This document shows, one piece after another, positions 17,382 to 25,609 of a stretch of 57,113 nucleotides of DNA. A program made the translations under genes and the position numbers. The notes below the pieces were generated by a model. That model did not search any database, was not told the origin of the DNA, and saw only the letters and a program-made list of their open reading frames with translations. Positions within the stretch are counted from its first letter, which is position 1. The number at the start of each line of letters is the position of its first letter. The DNA comes from Cyanobacteria bacterium FACHB-502 (GTDB taxonomy: Bacteria > Cyanobacteriota > Cyanobacteriia > Elainellales > Elainellaceae). The DNA lies in NCBI GenBank assembly GCA_014695325.1, contig JACJNZ010000090.1:1-57113 (forward strand), given 5' to 3'.

Positions 17382-17840
17382 ATGAAGAAACACATCGACC
17401 CAATTAACTCAACTGAACTAGGTCAAGTGGTATCAACCTGCGCCTGTTTCAATCTCCGAAAAACTTCTCGTGTTATCACGCAACACTTTGATGAAATTCT
17501 CAAGCCGAGCGGATTGCTCATTACTCAATTCACAATTCTTGTAGCTGTAGCACTGGCGAAATCGGGAACGATCAATGAGTTGGCGGAGATTCTAGTGATG
17601 GATCGTACTACCTTAACCCGGAATCTCAAACCGCTTGAACGCGAGGAATGGTTGAAATCTGAGCCTGGGCAAGACCAGCGAACTCGGGTAGTTAGCCTAA
17701 CACCTAACGGAAAAGCTGCGTTAGCAAAGGCACTGCCGTTGTGGAAACAAGCTCAAGATAGTGTGGAGGAGGTGCTTGGGCAAGAGCGATGGAGTGCTCT
17801 GCTTTCACATTTAGCTGAGACGATCGCGCTAATTCGCTGA
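17382..17840 (+). CDS. MarR-family transcriptional regulator
   Basis: From ATG 17382 a 152-residue winged-helix regulator. DNA-binding helix: GTINELAEILVMDRTTLTRN, followed by the wing EPGQDQRTRVVSLTPNGKAA, both typical of MarR. The frame is open upstream to 17283, but the extension contains the putative promoter and operator, so the shorter start is preferred. Near-identical 14-bp palindromes sit before this gene and before the next one (17949), suggesting a repressor controlling itself and the neighbouring membrane protein. The Cys pair in STCACF (about residues 15-17) might allow redox sensing, which is speculation. Confidence 0.88.
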   Translation: MKKHIDPINSTELGQVVSTCACFNLRKTSRVITQHFDEILKPSGLLITQFTILVAVALAKSGTINELAEILVMDRTTLTRNLKPLEREEWLKSEPGQDQRTRVVSLTPNGKAALAKALPLWKQAQDSVEEVLGQERWSALLSHLAETIALIR

Positions 17841-17861
17841 GTCTAAAATTTTTCCACAAAG

Positions 17862-17875
17862 AGTGTATATACACT
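17862..17875 (+). promoter_or_regulatory. MarR operator 2 (perfect palindrome)
   Basis: AGTGTATATACACT is a perfect 14-bp palindrome between the MarR gene and the membrane-protein gene. It differs at one base from the copy before the MarR gene. Two matching palindromes 500 bases apart, each upstream of a start codon, make a strong operator candidate. Confidence 0.65.
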
Positions 17876-17948
17876 GAAAAAACCTTTGTTTCGTCTGAAT
17901 CTCCTGAAAAATTCCTGTCAAATCGTTCAATCAAATTTGGAGACTTCT

Positions 17949-18548
17949 ATGATTTCTCTATCCTTAAATCAACGTAATCAAATCACGCAACGGTTACTTT
18001 CCATCATTAGCGTTTGGGGATTGGGTGTGGCAGTCGGCAGCTATTTCGGACTCTTTAGCACATTTCCCCTACCGTGGTTTGCCTTGCTCGTTGCAATGGG
18101 CATCACTCTGCCTCTAGCAATTTATTACGGGAACTCAGTCTTCCAAACCTATATCCAGGGACTCCATCTCAATTACCTAACCCTATTTCACATTTGGCGC
18201 ATTCCAGCAGCGCTCATTTTCTTTTATTACGGTAGTCAACATTTGTTACCATCTACCTTTGTGCGAAATGCAGCTTGGGGGGATTTAGCAGCGGGACTGT
18301 TGGTACTCGTGGTAGTCGCATTGCCAAAGAGTGATTGGAAATACTGGGGCTTTCACCTCTTTGGTCTAGCAGATTTTGTGACTGCGGTTGGCACAGGTTT
18401 AACCTTTGCATTGCTTCAAGTTCCTATGATGGAGACAATTGCGACTTATCCTATTGCCTTGATTCCATTATTTGGAGTGGGTCTCTCAGGCGCATCCCAT
18501 GTCATGGCACTCGATATTCTGGTTCGAAAAGCCACTAGCGGCGAGTGA
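17949..18548 (+). CDS. Integral membrane protein of unknown function
   Basis: A 199-residue protein with about six hydrophobic segments. ATG 17949 is preferred over the longer frame from 17886 because GGAG precedes it and the extension covers the intergenic region. A central HIWRIPAALIFFYYGSQHLLP and AAWGDLAAGLLVLVV pattern (His-x-Trp-Arg, then Gly-Asp) occurs in a group of uncharacterised bacterial membrane proteins. It follows the MarR gene by 108 bases and has its own copy of the palindromic operator, so it is the likely target of that repressor. No catalytic motif is recognised. Confidence 0.8.
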   Translation: MISLSLNQRNQITQRLLSIISVWGLGVAVGSYFGLFSTFPLPWFALLVAMGITLPLAIYYGNSVFQTYIQGLHLNYLTLFHIWRIPAALIFFYYGSQHLLPSTFVRNAAWGDLAAGLLVLVVVALPKSDWKYWGFHLFGLADFVTAVGTGLTFALLQVPMMETIATYPIALIPLFGVGLSGASHVMALDILVRKATSGE

Positions 18549-18900
18549 AGCGAATTGTTAGCTAGCCCTGCTCCAAGTCCAAGCCCTTGTTCTGCGAGCT
18601 AATTAGCCATTCCCTATATGGCAGAAGTAGTGTTTCTATTGGAGAAAAAAGAACGATTTATAGAACGAGTTAATGAACGATAAGCGATCTTTCAAGCTGG
18701 TTAACAAAGAAAAAGGGAGAGAAGATATATTTATGAAGAAGAGATGGGATTTGAATACTCAGTTCTGACAATTTTGTCATTTTAGTTGCATGGGCTATTC
18801 CCGCGATAAGAACGCTGCTCCTCAAGTGATCGTCCGTTGCCTAAAACAATGTTTCACTCGCCTGAAGATGCAGCGATTCTCAAGGATCACGATCTTGCCG
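18549..18900 (+). other. Intergenic region, nothing clear
   Basis: 352 bases between the membrane-protein gene and the convergent acetamidase gene. Only short open frames occur, one of which (18790-18993) overlaps the end of the acetamidase gene and has no recognisable motif. No hairpin terminator, tRNA or repeat was found by eye. Confidence 0.4.
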
Positions 18901-20202
18901 TTAGCTCGGCATAAAAAGGCTCTTGGGCACCGCCGCATGACAGCCCTGACGCATATCCACCACTTGTGTTACGCCAAAGTCTACCCCCGCTGAAATCATT
19001 GTGTATGCTTCATCGGGATTCATGCGTCGCTTGTTCACCAGAAAATCCAACATCTGGTCTGCGGACTGACGCATCGCTTTGTTCAGGTCTTCGTTGAAAC
19101 CGTGGGTAATCCAGTGGCTTTCCGTTTCCAGAATCGGGTTCGTAATCGGGAAATCCTTCAGCACAAACACCTGGAAGTAGCCGTTCAGCGATGCCTCGAT
19201 CGCCGTTCCTGACAGTTCTGCGTCGCCCTGCGCCATGTGCGGGTCGCCCACAAAGAATTTCGCCCCCTGGTTAAAGACGGGATAATACATGGTGCCGCCT
19301 GCACCGATGCGCCAGTTATCAATATTGCCACCAAAATTTCCGGGCGGAATGCTGTTAATCCGTCCGCTTTCCCCAGGCGCAACACCCATGACGCCAAAGT
19401 GCGGACGCATGGGAATGGCGATTTTGCTCTGGAATGGCTGGCGTGCTGCCGGGTCAGGCGTGGAGATAAAACCTGGGGTATCATACTTGGGACGCGCCTT
19501 GAAGTCGAACGCAAAATCCGGACGTGCCAGATTTGCCTCAAAGTCGAGCTTGTAGATCGTGATGCGCTCCTTCTGAAATGCATCATACAAATAGCCCCAG
19601 TGAGCGGCGATGTTGCTGCCGTAGGGCAGGCGCGGCTGAGTCTTGAGGATGCGAACCATCAGGGTATCGCCCGGTTCTGCCCCTTTCACTTCGATCGGTC
19701 CGGTCATAATGTGAACCCCTGGACCCCGATCGGTGACTTGCTCATACACGGCTCGCACACCATCGTCCATCAGCACATCCGGCGCATCTCCGGCATGGTG
19801 CGTCAGTGCTTCAATGTAAATAATGTCTCCGGAGTTGACACTTAGAACAGGCGGCTGATCGCGATCGAAGTAACCCCAAAAGCAATTCTGTGGGGTTGCT
19901 TTCAAAATGTGCAGGTTGCCCGCATCACGGATCGTATCTGCCATTGCCATTAAATCGGCTTTCGCCTCAGCCGGATCACGACGAAAGCCGACCTGGCTCA
20001 ACCCCAGTGCCGTCGCTGCGCCTAGCGATGTGAGGAATGCCCGTCTGGACTGTTTCGAGAGGTAGCCGGTAAGGGGAGAAGGGGAGTCTTCCGGTTCATC
20101 CTCGATCGGGGAAGCTGGAGTGTGGGAATGAGCATGAGAATTAGCACGACCACAGGTTGGACAATGAGATGCGTGATGAGAATGCTCTTTGGGATCAGAC
20201 AT
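18901..20202 (-). CDS. Tat-exported acetamidase/formamidase family protein
   Basis: A 433-residue FmdA/AmdA-family amidohydrolase that releases ammonia from short amides. A Tat signal is visible at about residues 50-75 (SKQSRRAFLTSLGAATALGL). The family core follows: ALTHHAGDAPD, GPGVHIMTGPIEVKGAEPGD, IPMRPHFGVMGVAP, IPPGNFGGNIDN and KFFVGDPHMAQGDAELSG. Before the Tat motif lies an unusual 49-residue region with CPTC and nine His residues. The gene stands alone behind a canonical NtcA promoter (20237-20278), so it is expected to be induced by nitrogen starvation. Some relatives are amide or acetylated-sugar hydrolases of unknown substrate. Confidence 0.9.
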   Translation of the reverse strand: MSDPKEHSHHASHCPTCGRANSHAHSHTPASPIEDEPEDSPSPLTGYLSKQSRRAFLTSLGAATALGLSQVGFRRDPAEAKADLMAMADTIRDAGNLHILKATPQNCFWGYFDRDQPPVLSVNSGDIIYIEALTHHAGDAPDVLMDDGVRAVYEQVTDRGPGVHIMTGPIEVKGAEPGDTLMVRILKTQPRLPYGSNIAAHWGYLYDAFQKERITIYKLDFEANLARPDFAFDFKARPKYDTPGFISTPDPAARQPFQSKIAIPMRPHFGVMGVAPGESGRINSIPPGNFGGNIDNWRIGAGGTMYYPVFNQGAKFFVGDPHMAQGDAELSGTAIEASLNGYFQVFVLKDFPITNPILETESHWITHGFNEDLNKAMRQSADQMLDFLVNKRRMNPDEAYTMISAGVDFGVTQVVDMRQGCHAAVPKSLFMPS

Positions 20203-20236
20203 AGTTGTTTCGCGAAACCAGAAACAAAGCTACAAG

Positions 20237-20278
20237 ATCATAAAGAGGGGCTAACCCACAGTTTGTATTGCGGATTAC
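20237..20278 (-). promoter_or_regulatory. NtcA-activated promoter of the acetamidase gene
   Basis: The minus strand carries GTAATCCGCAATAC (GTA-N8-TAC, 20265-20278), followed after exactly 22 bases by TATGAT (20237-20242), a good -10 and a TAN3T match. Transcription would start near 20230, leaving a leader of about 28 bases. The architecture is identical to the promoter of the LysR gene at 1884-1925. Confidence 0.8.
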
Positions 20279-20410
20279 TTTAGCCATTCGAGACAGAATG
20301 AGCAGGAGGGTTACTTGATCAAGCAGAAGGTGTGTCGCAAAAAGCAGCGAATGGTAAGGTAAGCAGGACTATACTCTCCTCCCTGCCCTCCGATGTTTAC
20401 TCCTGCTCTG

Positions 20411-20514
20411 TTTAAATGGCGGCTTAAATGGCGGCATTTTTTGCCCAAATCATTCTGCTCAATGTTCGCTAGTATTGCCGCTACGCCTTCTACTGAGACC
20501 TGGCACTAGAGGAG
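20411..20514 (+). pseudogene. IS6-type transposase N-terminal fragment
   Basis: Across frames the sequence reads FKWR, a short duplication of TTAAATGGCGGC, WRHFLP, then QIILLNVR stop YCRYAFY stop DLALEE. This is the N-terminus of IS6 transposases (FKWRHFLPEIILLNVRWYC followed by RYALSYRDLEE) and closely resembles the start of the relic at 113-801. Two stops and a frameshift show decay. The cupredoxin fragment begins 6 bases downstream. Confidence 0.6.
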
Positions 20515-20520
20515 TGATTG

Positions 20521-20640
20521 CCGTCCCAGAAACCGAAATCGAAAGAATCTCGATCGCAGCAGAGTAGTCAAGAACTTGATATTGCTGTGGATAGCGGGTA
20601 TGAACCAAATCGGATTATGGTTCAGGCGGGGCATCCGCTT
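20521..20640 (+). pseudogene. Truncated cupredoxin-domain fragment
   Basis: The plus-strand frame encodes QKPKSKESRSQQSS, QELDIAVDSGYEPNRIM and VQAGHP. This parallels residues of the cupredoxin protein at 13149-13763 (RKPRSQKAQSQKG, then QELDIAVDGGYEPNRIV, VQAGQP). The copy is cut on both sides: by the IS6 relic upstream and by the 3' end of tonB, which is read from the other strand across 20615-20640. It has no start codon or copper ligands and is a relic of duplication or rearrangement. Confidence 0.7.
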
Positions 20641-22075
20641 CAGGGGGGAGAACTGGTTCAGGCTCAGAAGCTGGTTCAGGAATCGGAACTGGTTCGGGTT
20701 CAGGCTCAGGAATTGAGATTGGTTCAGGTTCAGGCTCAGGAATCGCAATCGGTTCAGGTTCGGAAGCAGGGAGTGTGGAGTCTACCGGCTCAGAGGGAGA
20801 TGAAATTTCTGAAGGTGAGTCGGAAGCTGCTGCGGGTTCAGAGACAGGATTATTGTCTGCGGGTTCAGAGTTTCCTGTATCGGAAGGGCGCAGTTCCACA
20901 TCAGGAGCGATCGAGGGTTCTGGACTAATAGACGGCTCTGGAATTGGGGATGGCTCACTAGACAAAGTGGGTTCTGGAGATGGGGCTGTCGTGGCAGTCG
21001 GAGCAGGTGTTTCAATCGCAGGTTCAGGATCAGACACCGTGATACTGCGTCGATCGCCTCGTTCTCTAACTCGTTCTGCTGCTTCCGAGTTGGGCTGGAC
21101 AAAGTCAACATCGATCGGATAGCTCTCTCCGGCTCTAGCGTTGTTGAGCTGAACTTGACGCCTTGCTTGCTCTAAAGCAGCCTGATCCAGCGCAGCATTA
21201 CCGCTAGAGCGTGAAAGCATTACAGAAACAACGCGCCCTTGGTCATCGGTTTCCACAATTACCTGAGCCGTTCCTTCTGCACCATCTGCTTCTTCCGGAT
21301 AGTCAAAATCACAGCCGCGACAGGAAACTTCACGCGATCGGCTGCCTTGGGTTGCAGGCGGGGTGATCGGTTCCGGACGAGGGGGTGCAGCAACAGTTGC
21401 TGATCCATTCCCGGAACCATTCCCGGAACCATTCCCGGAACCATTTCCAGAACCGTTCCCCGTACCACTTCCCAAACCATTTTCCAAACCGAATTGACCT
21501 GCGGCGGTTGCGGATTCGCCTGTCTGCTGTCTTGCCCGCCGTATCTCTGAGAGCAGATCGCTCAAGCTACGAGGATTGGGGGCTGGGCTAGCGATCGTTT
21601 GTGAAGGTGCAGGGGGCGATTCTTCTACAGTTTCGGTAGGTGCTTCTGCAGGTGTAGCGGGTTCTGGAATCACGTCTTCTGCAAGCGGCACAGGGATGCG
21701 TTCTTCTGGAGGTTCTTCTGAGAGTGGTTCTTCTGAGAGTGGTTCTTCTGGAAGTGGTTCAATGGCTGGAGCAGGAGCAGCAGGCTGATCAACAGCGGCA
21801 GATTCGTTGAACTGCATGGAGGGTTCTGACGCTGCGAACCCTGAGCCACCCGACTCGTCTTCAGGCGCGATCGAGGTTTCCGTTTCGTCCTCTTCAGTGA
21901 CCACGATCGTTATTTCTTCGGATACTTGCTTATCTGGCTTCCAAAGATCGCTGATTTTAAGAAACAAGCCGCCGCTATGCAGGGTAACTGATCCCGCGAG
22001 GCTGACCATAATGAATCGCCTGAGCGTTCTTGCTTGCTTTTCGCGCTGTTGAGCGACTGTATCTGAAAACGTCAT
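20615..22075 (-). CDS. tonB: TonB-family energy transducer
   Basis: A 486-residue protein. An N-terminal membrane anchor (FIMVSLAGSVTLHSGGLFL, about 22-40) is followed by a Pro/Glu/Ser-rich periplasmic linker, a (GNGS)n stretch near 205-230, and a TonB C-terminal domain at about 245-325 (SCRGCDFDYPEEADGAEGTA, then ALDQAALEQARRQ). A further Pro/Glu/Ser-rich tail of about 150 residues follows. In proteobacterial TonB the C-terminal domain ends the protein, so the tail is notable. The last codons overlap a cupredoxin relic on the other strand, and the tail end may have been rewritten there. Divergent from exbB; it powers the TonB-dependent receptor at 29825. Confidence 0.85.
   Translation of the reverse strand: MTFSDTVAQQREKQARTLRRFIMVSLAGSVTLHSGGLFLKISDLWKPDKQVSEEITIVVTEEDETETSIAPEDESGGSGFAASEPSMQFNESAAVDQPAAPAPAIEPLPEEPLSEEPLSEEPPEERIPVPLAEDVIPEPATPAEAPTETVEESPPAPSQTIASPAPNPRSLSDLLSEIRRARQQTGESATAAGQFGLENGLGSGTGNGSGNGSGNGSGNGSGNGSATVAAPPRPEPITPPATQGSRSREVSCRGCDFDYPEEADGAEGTAQVIVETDDQGRVVSVMLSRSSGNAALDQAALEQARRQVQLNNARAGESYPIDVDFVQPNSEAAERVRERGDRRSITVSDPEPAIETPAPTATTAPSPEPTLSSEPSPIPEPSISPEPSIAPDVELRPSDTGNSEPADNNPVSEPAAASDSPSEISSPSEPVDSTLPASEPEPIAIPEPEPEPISIPEPEPEPVPIPEPASEPEPVLPPEADAPPEP
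21405..21464 (-). repeat. 12-bp tandem repeat in tonB
   Basis: Five 12-bp units (CCATTCCCGGAA on the plus strand; first three identical, last two diverged) encode the (GNGS)n linker of TonB. Copy number changes would keep frame and alter linker length. Confidence 0.85.
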
Positions 22076-22120
22076 TCGCTCTACCTACCGACTGTTGAGA
22101 ATATTTACTACAACTTGCTC

Positions 22121-22149
22121 ATCCTAAGATTGGGCTGTCTTCCTGTCAA
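22121..22149 (-). promoter_or_regulatory. Sigma-70-type promoter of tonB
   Basis: On the minus strand TTGACA (22144-22149) and TAGGAT (22121-22126) are separated by 17 bases. Transcription would start near 22114, about 40 bases before the tonB ATG. No clear Fur box overlaps it. Confidence 0.6.
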
Positions 22150-22295
22150 TATAATTATTTATTTCGCTAATTCGGCTACTTTTTTGCAGTTTTGCAGACC
22201 TTACTACCTAATCGGTTTGAGGATCGTGCACAGTTCAAAGACTGCCTTAGATTAGAAAATCGCCCGGTAAATTGGTAAGTACATTTTGAGAAGTA

Positions 22296-22344
22296 TTGAC
22301 ATAAGATGCGCCATCCTATACTCTCTTCTTGAGATTAATTATCA
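22296..22344 (+). promoter_or_regulatory. exbB operon promoter with Fur-like box
   Basis: TTGACA (22296-22301) and TATACT (22317-22322) are 15 bases apart. Directly downstream, TGAGATTAATTATCA (22330-22344) matches the Fur 7-1-7 consensus TGATAATNATTATCA at 12 of 14 positions, with a perfect right arm. Placement over the expected start site fits iron-dependent repression. The short spacer is a weakness. Confidence 0.5.
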
Positions 22345-22402
22345 GTAAGCAATCCTTAGTCTGCCAGCTCTCTGAGTTGGCTGTAGCCAATGGAAGTTTG
22401 AA

Positions 22403-23062
22403 ATGCTAATTATTGAACTGTTTTGGGCAGGCGGAATTGTGATGTTTCCCCTGCTGGCATTTTCGATCGTGGCGATCGCCCTCATTGTGGAGCGTCTTGT
22501 TTTTTGGTTTCGGATTACTCGTCGTCAACGGCAGGTTGCGCGTGACGTGCTGCGAATTTACCAGCATGATTTTGACGCAGCATTGTTGAAACTCAAGCAG
22601 AATGCTGATTTGCCCATTGCTCGAATCTTTCTAGAGGCGTTGGAAGTCGATCATTTTCCTCCCCATGCTTTTCGCCTCACCTTAGAAGGATCAACACAGG
22701 CAGAACTTCCGATCCTGCGACGATTCAACTCCATTTTTGACCTCATTATTACCGCAGCTCCCCTGTTGGGATTGTTAGGAACGGTCTTGGGGTTGATTCA
22801 ATCCTTTGGTGCGATTGATCTGGGTGGAGGAGGTAGCGAGAGTGCATTGCAAGTGACAGGAGGCATTAGCGAAGCATTAGTGTCTACCGCAGCAGGCTTA
22901 ATCGTGGCGTTATTTGCCTTATTTTTTAGCAGTCTGTTTCGAGGATTTTATCGACGGCAGGTTGCCATGATTCAGGAGTTTGGCAGCCAGCTTGAAGTTT
23001 TGCATCTAGGCCGCTATGAAGGATTTGGTTCTGCATCGAAAGCAATGAGTGAATCGCTATGA
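22403..23062 (+). CDS. exbB: ExbB/TolQ-type proton channel subunit
   Basis: A 219-residue MotA/TolQ/ExbB-family inner-membrane protein with three hydrophobic segments: about 8-28, 112-135 (IITAAPLLGLLGTVLGLIQS) and 150-175 (ALVSTAAGLIVALFALFF). The conserved Gly/Thr-rich channel helices are intact. With ExbD it converts proton motive force into motion of TonB. It is first in an operon with exbD, whose start overlaps its stop by 4 bases, and it faces tonB. Confidence 0.93.
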   Translation: MLIIELFWAGGIVMFPLLAFSIVAIALIVERLVFWFRITRRQRQVARDVLRIYQHDFDAALLKLKQNADLPIARIFLEALEVDHFPPHAFRLTLEGSTQAELPILRRFNSIFDLIITAAPLLGLLGTVLGLIQSFGAIDLGGGGSESALQVTGGISEALVSTAAGLIVALFALFFSSLFRGFYRRQVAMIQEFGSQLEVLHLGRYEGFGSASKAMSESL

Positions 23063-23457
23063 ATATTCCTGAAGAGCCTGATGATCTGCCTTATATCAAC
23101 ATCGTGCCGATGATCGATGTTGTCTTTGCAATTCTGACGTTTTTTATCATGTCATCGTTGTTTTTGAGTCGTTCTGAAGGGCTTCCTGTCAATTTACCGC
23201 AAGCACAAACGGCTCAATCTCAGCAGCAGAGTAAGCTTACTGTCACGATCGATCGTGAGGGAGATGTATTTCTCGATCGTCAGCCCATTCAGGTGAATGA
23301 TTTAGCCAATCGCGTGAAAGCATTAATTGGTAATCAAGAGCGACTAGTGGTGATTAATGCTGACGAAAAAGTCGAACATGGACAGGTGATTGCAGTGATG
23401 GATCAGTTGCGATCGGTTCAAGGAGTAAAGCTAGGCATTTCAGCTCGTCGTCCTTAA
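23059..23457 (+). CDS. exbD: ExbD/TolR-type proton channel subunit
   Basis: A 132-residue protein with one N-terminal membrane helix carrying the essential Asp (NIVPMIDVVFAILTFFIM) and a periplasmic domain from about residue 45. It overlaps exbB by 4 bases (ATGA) and is followed 14 bases later by the iron-siderophore permease gene. This couples energy transduction and inner-membrane uptake in one transcript. Confidence 0.93.
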   Translation: MNIPEEPDDLPYINIVPMIDVVFAILTFFIMSSLFLSRSEGLPVNLPQAQTAQSQQQSKLTVTIDREGDVFLDRQPIQVNDLANRVKALIGNQERLVVINADEKVEHGQVIAVMDQLRSVQGVKLGISARRP

Positions 23458-23471
23458 AGCGTGGATCAGTG

Positions 23472-24488
23472 ATGGATAAACGGGTAAACGGCAATCAACT
23501 TGTGACCATGCGGTTGCTGGGTTTGGGGCTTAGCGCTGTGCTGCTGGTCGGCTGCCTTGTGATTAGCGTGACCCTAGGCGCAGCAGACATTGATTTTGGA
23601 ACCGTTTGGGAATCACTCACCGCATTTGATGGTTCAACAAATCATCTGATTATTACAACCGTACGGCTGCCCAGAGTCCTAATTGCGCTAGTGGTCGGAG
23701 CCGCTTTGGGAGTTGCGGGAGCGCTAATGCAAGGGTTAACGCGCAACGCGCTGGCAGATCCGGGAATTTTGGGGATCAGTGCTGGAGCTACTCTTGCCGT
23801 GGTGGTTACGACTTTTCTGGCTGGAACTGGGTCGATCCAGGTTTACACCTGGGCTGCTTTTGCCGGAGGAGCGATCGCTGCAATTGCAGTTTATACCCTC
23901 GGTTCACTGGGACGAAGCGGGGCAACGCCGCTAAAGCTGATTCTGGCAGGGTCTGTTTTAACTTATCTGCTGTCTGCGCTCACCACGGGAATCTTGATTT
24001 TGAATCAGCGCACCCTGGACGAAGTTCGTTTTTGGCTAGCCGGATCGGTCGCTGGGCGAGACTTCAATGTGCTGCTGCAAGTTCTACCGTACCTTTGCAT
24101 TGGGCTGGTGGTTGCCTTTGGCATGGGCAAGCAAATCACGGCACTCACGTTGGGCGAAGAAGTTGCGAAGGGGCTGGGGCTGCGAGTCGGATGGGTTAAG
24201 GCGATCGCCTCTATCATCGTTGTTTTGTTAAGTGGCAGTGCAGTCGCTCTCGCAGGACCGATCGGCTTTATCGGTTTAGTCATTCCCCACGTGGTTCGCT
24301 TTTGGGCGGGGGTTGATTATCGCTGGATACTGCCCTATTCAGCAATCTGGGGTGCTGTGCTTTTATCGATCGCGGATCTCGTAGGACGACTCATCATCAA
24401 GCCGCAGGAATTGCCCGTGGGGATCGTGATGGCACTCATTGGTGCGCCATTTTTCATGTATCTCGCGCGGCTCAACGTAAAACAGTGA
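23472..24488 (+). CDS. fecC: FecCD-family iron-siderophore ABC permease (first)
   Basis: A 338-residue inner-membrane permease of the FecCD/BtuC family with about ten helices. Typical segments are TTVRLPRVLIALVVGAALG, GALMQGLTRNALADPGILG, the cytoplasmic LTLGEEVAKGLGLRV, and GPIGFIGLVIPHVVRF. ATG 23472 is preferred to GTG 23469. It pairs with the next permease to form the channel of a ferric-siderophore importer. Confidence 0.92.
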   Translation: MDKRVNGNQLVTMRLLGLGLSAVLLVGCLVISVTLGAADIDFGTVWESLTAFDGSTNHLIITTVRLPRVLIALVVGAALGVAGALMQGLTRNALADPGILGISAGATLAVVVTTFLAGTGSIQVYTWAAFAGGAIAAIAVYTLGSLGRSGATPLKLILAGSVLTYLLSALTTGILILNQRTLDEVRFWLAGSVAGRDFNVLLQVLPYLCIGLVVAFGMGKQITALTLGEEVAKGLGLRVGWVKAIASIIVVLLSGSAVALAGPIGFIGLVIPHVVRFWAGVDYRWILPYSAIWGAVLLSIADLVGRLIIKPQELPVGIVMALIGAPFFMYLARLNVKQ

Positions 24489-24501
24489 CAGGTTTAAATC
24501 C

Positions 24502-25548
24502 ATGCCTTCATCCTGGTTAGTGCTTCGCTCAAAACAAGTACCGCTGTCAATTCGAGTTGATCGAAGAGTGCCTGCGATCGTGTTTGCCCTTGCGGTGATC
24601 TCATTTGCTGTGCTGGTCTTGAGTTTGGGATATGGAGAATATCCAATTTCGCCGCTGAGTGTCATCAAGACACTTCTGGGATTCGATACAAGTAATTCTG
24701 ATTATGGCTTCGTCATTTATACATTACGGTTGCCGCGAGTTATTGTTGCCTTTTTAGTCGGAATGGCGTTGGCCGTTGCCGGAACGATTTTGCAGGGACT
24801 GACGCGCAATCCTCTAGCAGCCCCTGAAATTGTGGGCGTTGTGGCAGGGGCAGGATTAGCAGCCGTGACGCTCATTGTGCTGTTTCCTGCGATTCCGGTA
24901 TCTCTCCTACCGATCGTAGCTTTTACAGGAGCCTTGATTGCCGCTTTGCTAGTGTATTGGCTGTCGTGGAATGGCGGAAGTTTACCCATTCGCTTCATTT
25001 TGGTTGGTGTGGGCATCGAGGCAATCGCCTCCGCTTTTACTAGCTTGATGATCACCTTTGGCAATATAAACGATGTGAGTCAGGCGTTAGTCTGGTTAGC
25101 TGGAAGTGTCTACGGACGCACATGGGAGCATATTCAGGCATTGCTTCCCTGGCTGATTGTATTGCTTCCCCTCGCTCTGGTGAGTGCGCGTGAGCTAAAC
25201 ACCCTCAATTTAGGGGATGAGGTTGCACGGGGGCTGGGGAGCCGAGTGGAGTGGCAGCGGGGGCTTTTATTGCTCATCAGCGTGGCGTTAGCAGGGGCAA
25301 GTGTGGCAACGGCAGGAACGATCGGCTTTGTGGGGTTGATGGCTCCCCATTTAGCTCGTCAATTAGTCGGTACATCGCACGAAAGCTTGATCCCAACTGC
25401 TGCCCTGCTGGGAGGCTTGATTGTCGCCTTGGCGGATTTTTTAGGGCGATCGCTGTTTGCGCCGATCGAACTTCCGTGTGGTGTCGTGACAGCTGCAGTT
25501 GGCGCACCTTATTTTCTGTATCTGCTCTACCGCAACCGGAATGCGTAA
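24502..25548 (+). CDS. fecD: FecCD-family iron-siderophore ABC permease (second)
   Basis: A 348-residue FecCD-family permease, paralogous to the preceding one. It has [55 protein letters not shown] and [17 protein letters not shown]. It starts 13 bases after the first permease stop. Two distinct permeases imply a heterodimeric channel, as in Fec, Fep and Fhu-like systems. Confidence 0.92.
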   Translation: MPSSWLVLRSKQVPLSIRVDRRVPAIVFALAVISFAVLVLSLGYGEYPISPLSVIKTLLGFDTSNSDYGFVIYTLRLPRVIVAFLVGMALAVAGTILQGLTRNPLAAPEIVGVVAGAGLAAVTLIVLFPAIPVSLLPIVAFTGALIAALLVYWLSWNGGSLPIRFILVGVGIEAIASAFTSLMITFGNINDVSQALVWLAGSVYGRTWEHIQALLPWLIVLLPLALVSARELNTLNLGDEVARGLGSRVEWQRGLLLLISVALAGASVATAGTIGFVGLMAPHLARQLVGTSHESLIPTAALLGGLIVALADFLGRSLFAPIELPCGVVTAAVGAPYFLYLLYRNRNA

Positions 25549-25609
25549 GAACCTTTCCACTCCTGCACTCTGTCCTTCTACAATCAGCCCTCCAATATCA
25601 CCAATATCA

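Noticed and set aside
18790-18993. 67-codon plus-strand frame
   Set aside because: It overlaps the 3' end of the acetamidase gene and shows no protein-like pattern.
20775-21122. Plus-strand open frames through the tonB gene (also 21385-21591, 21576-21788, 21807-22052)
   Set aside because: They are mirror products of the repetitive Pro/Glu/Ser codons of tonB and have no motif or ribosome site.
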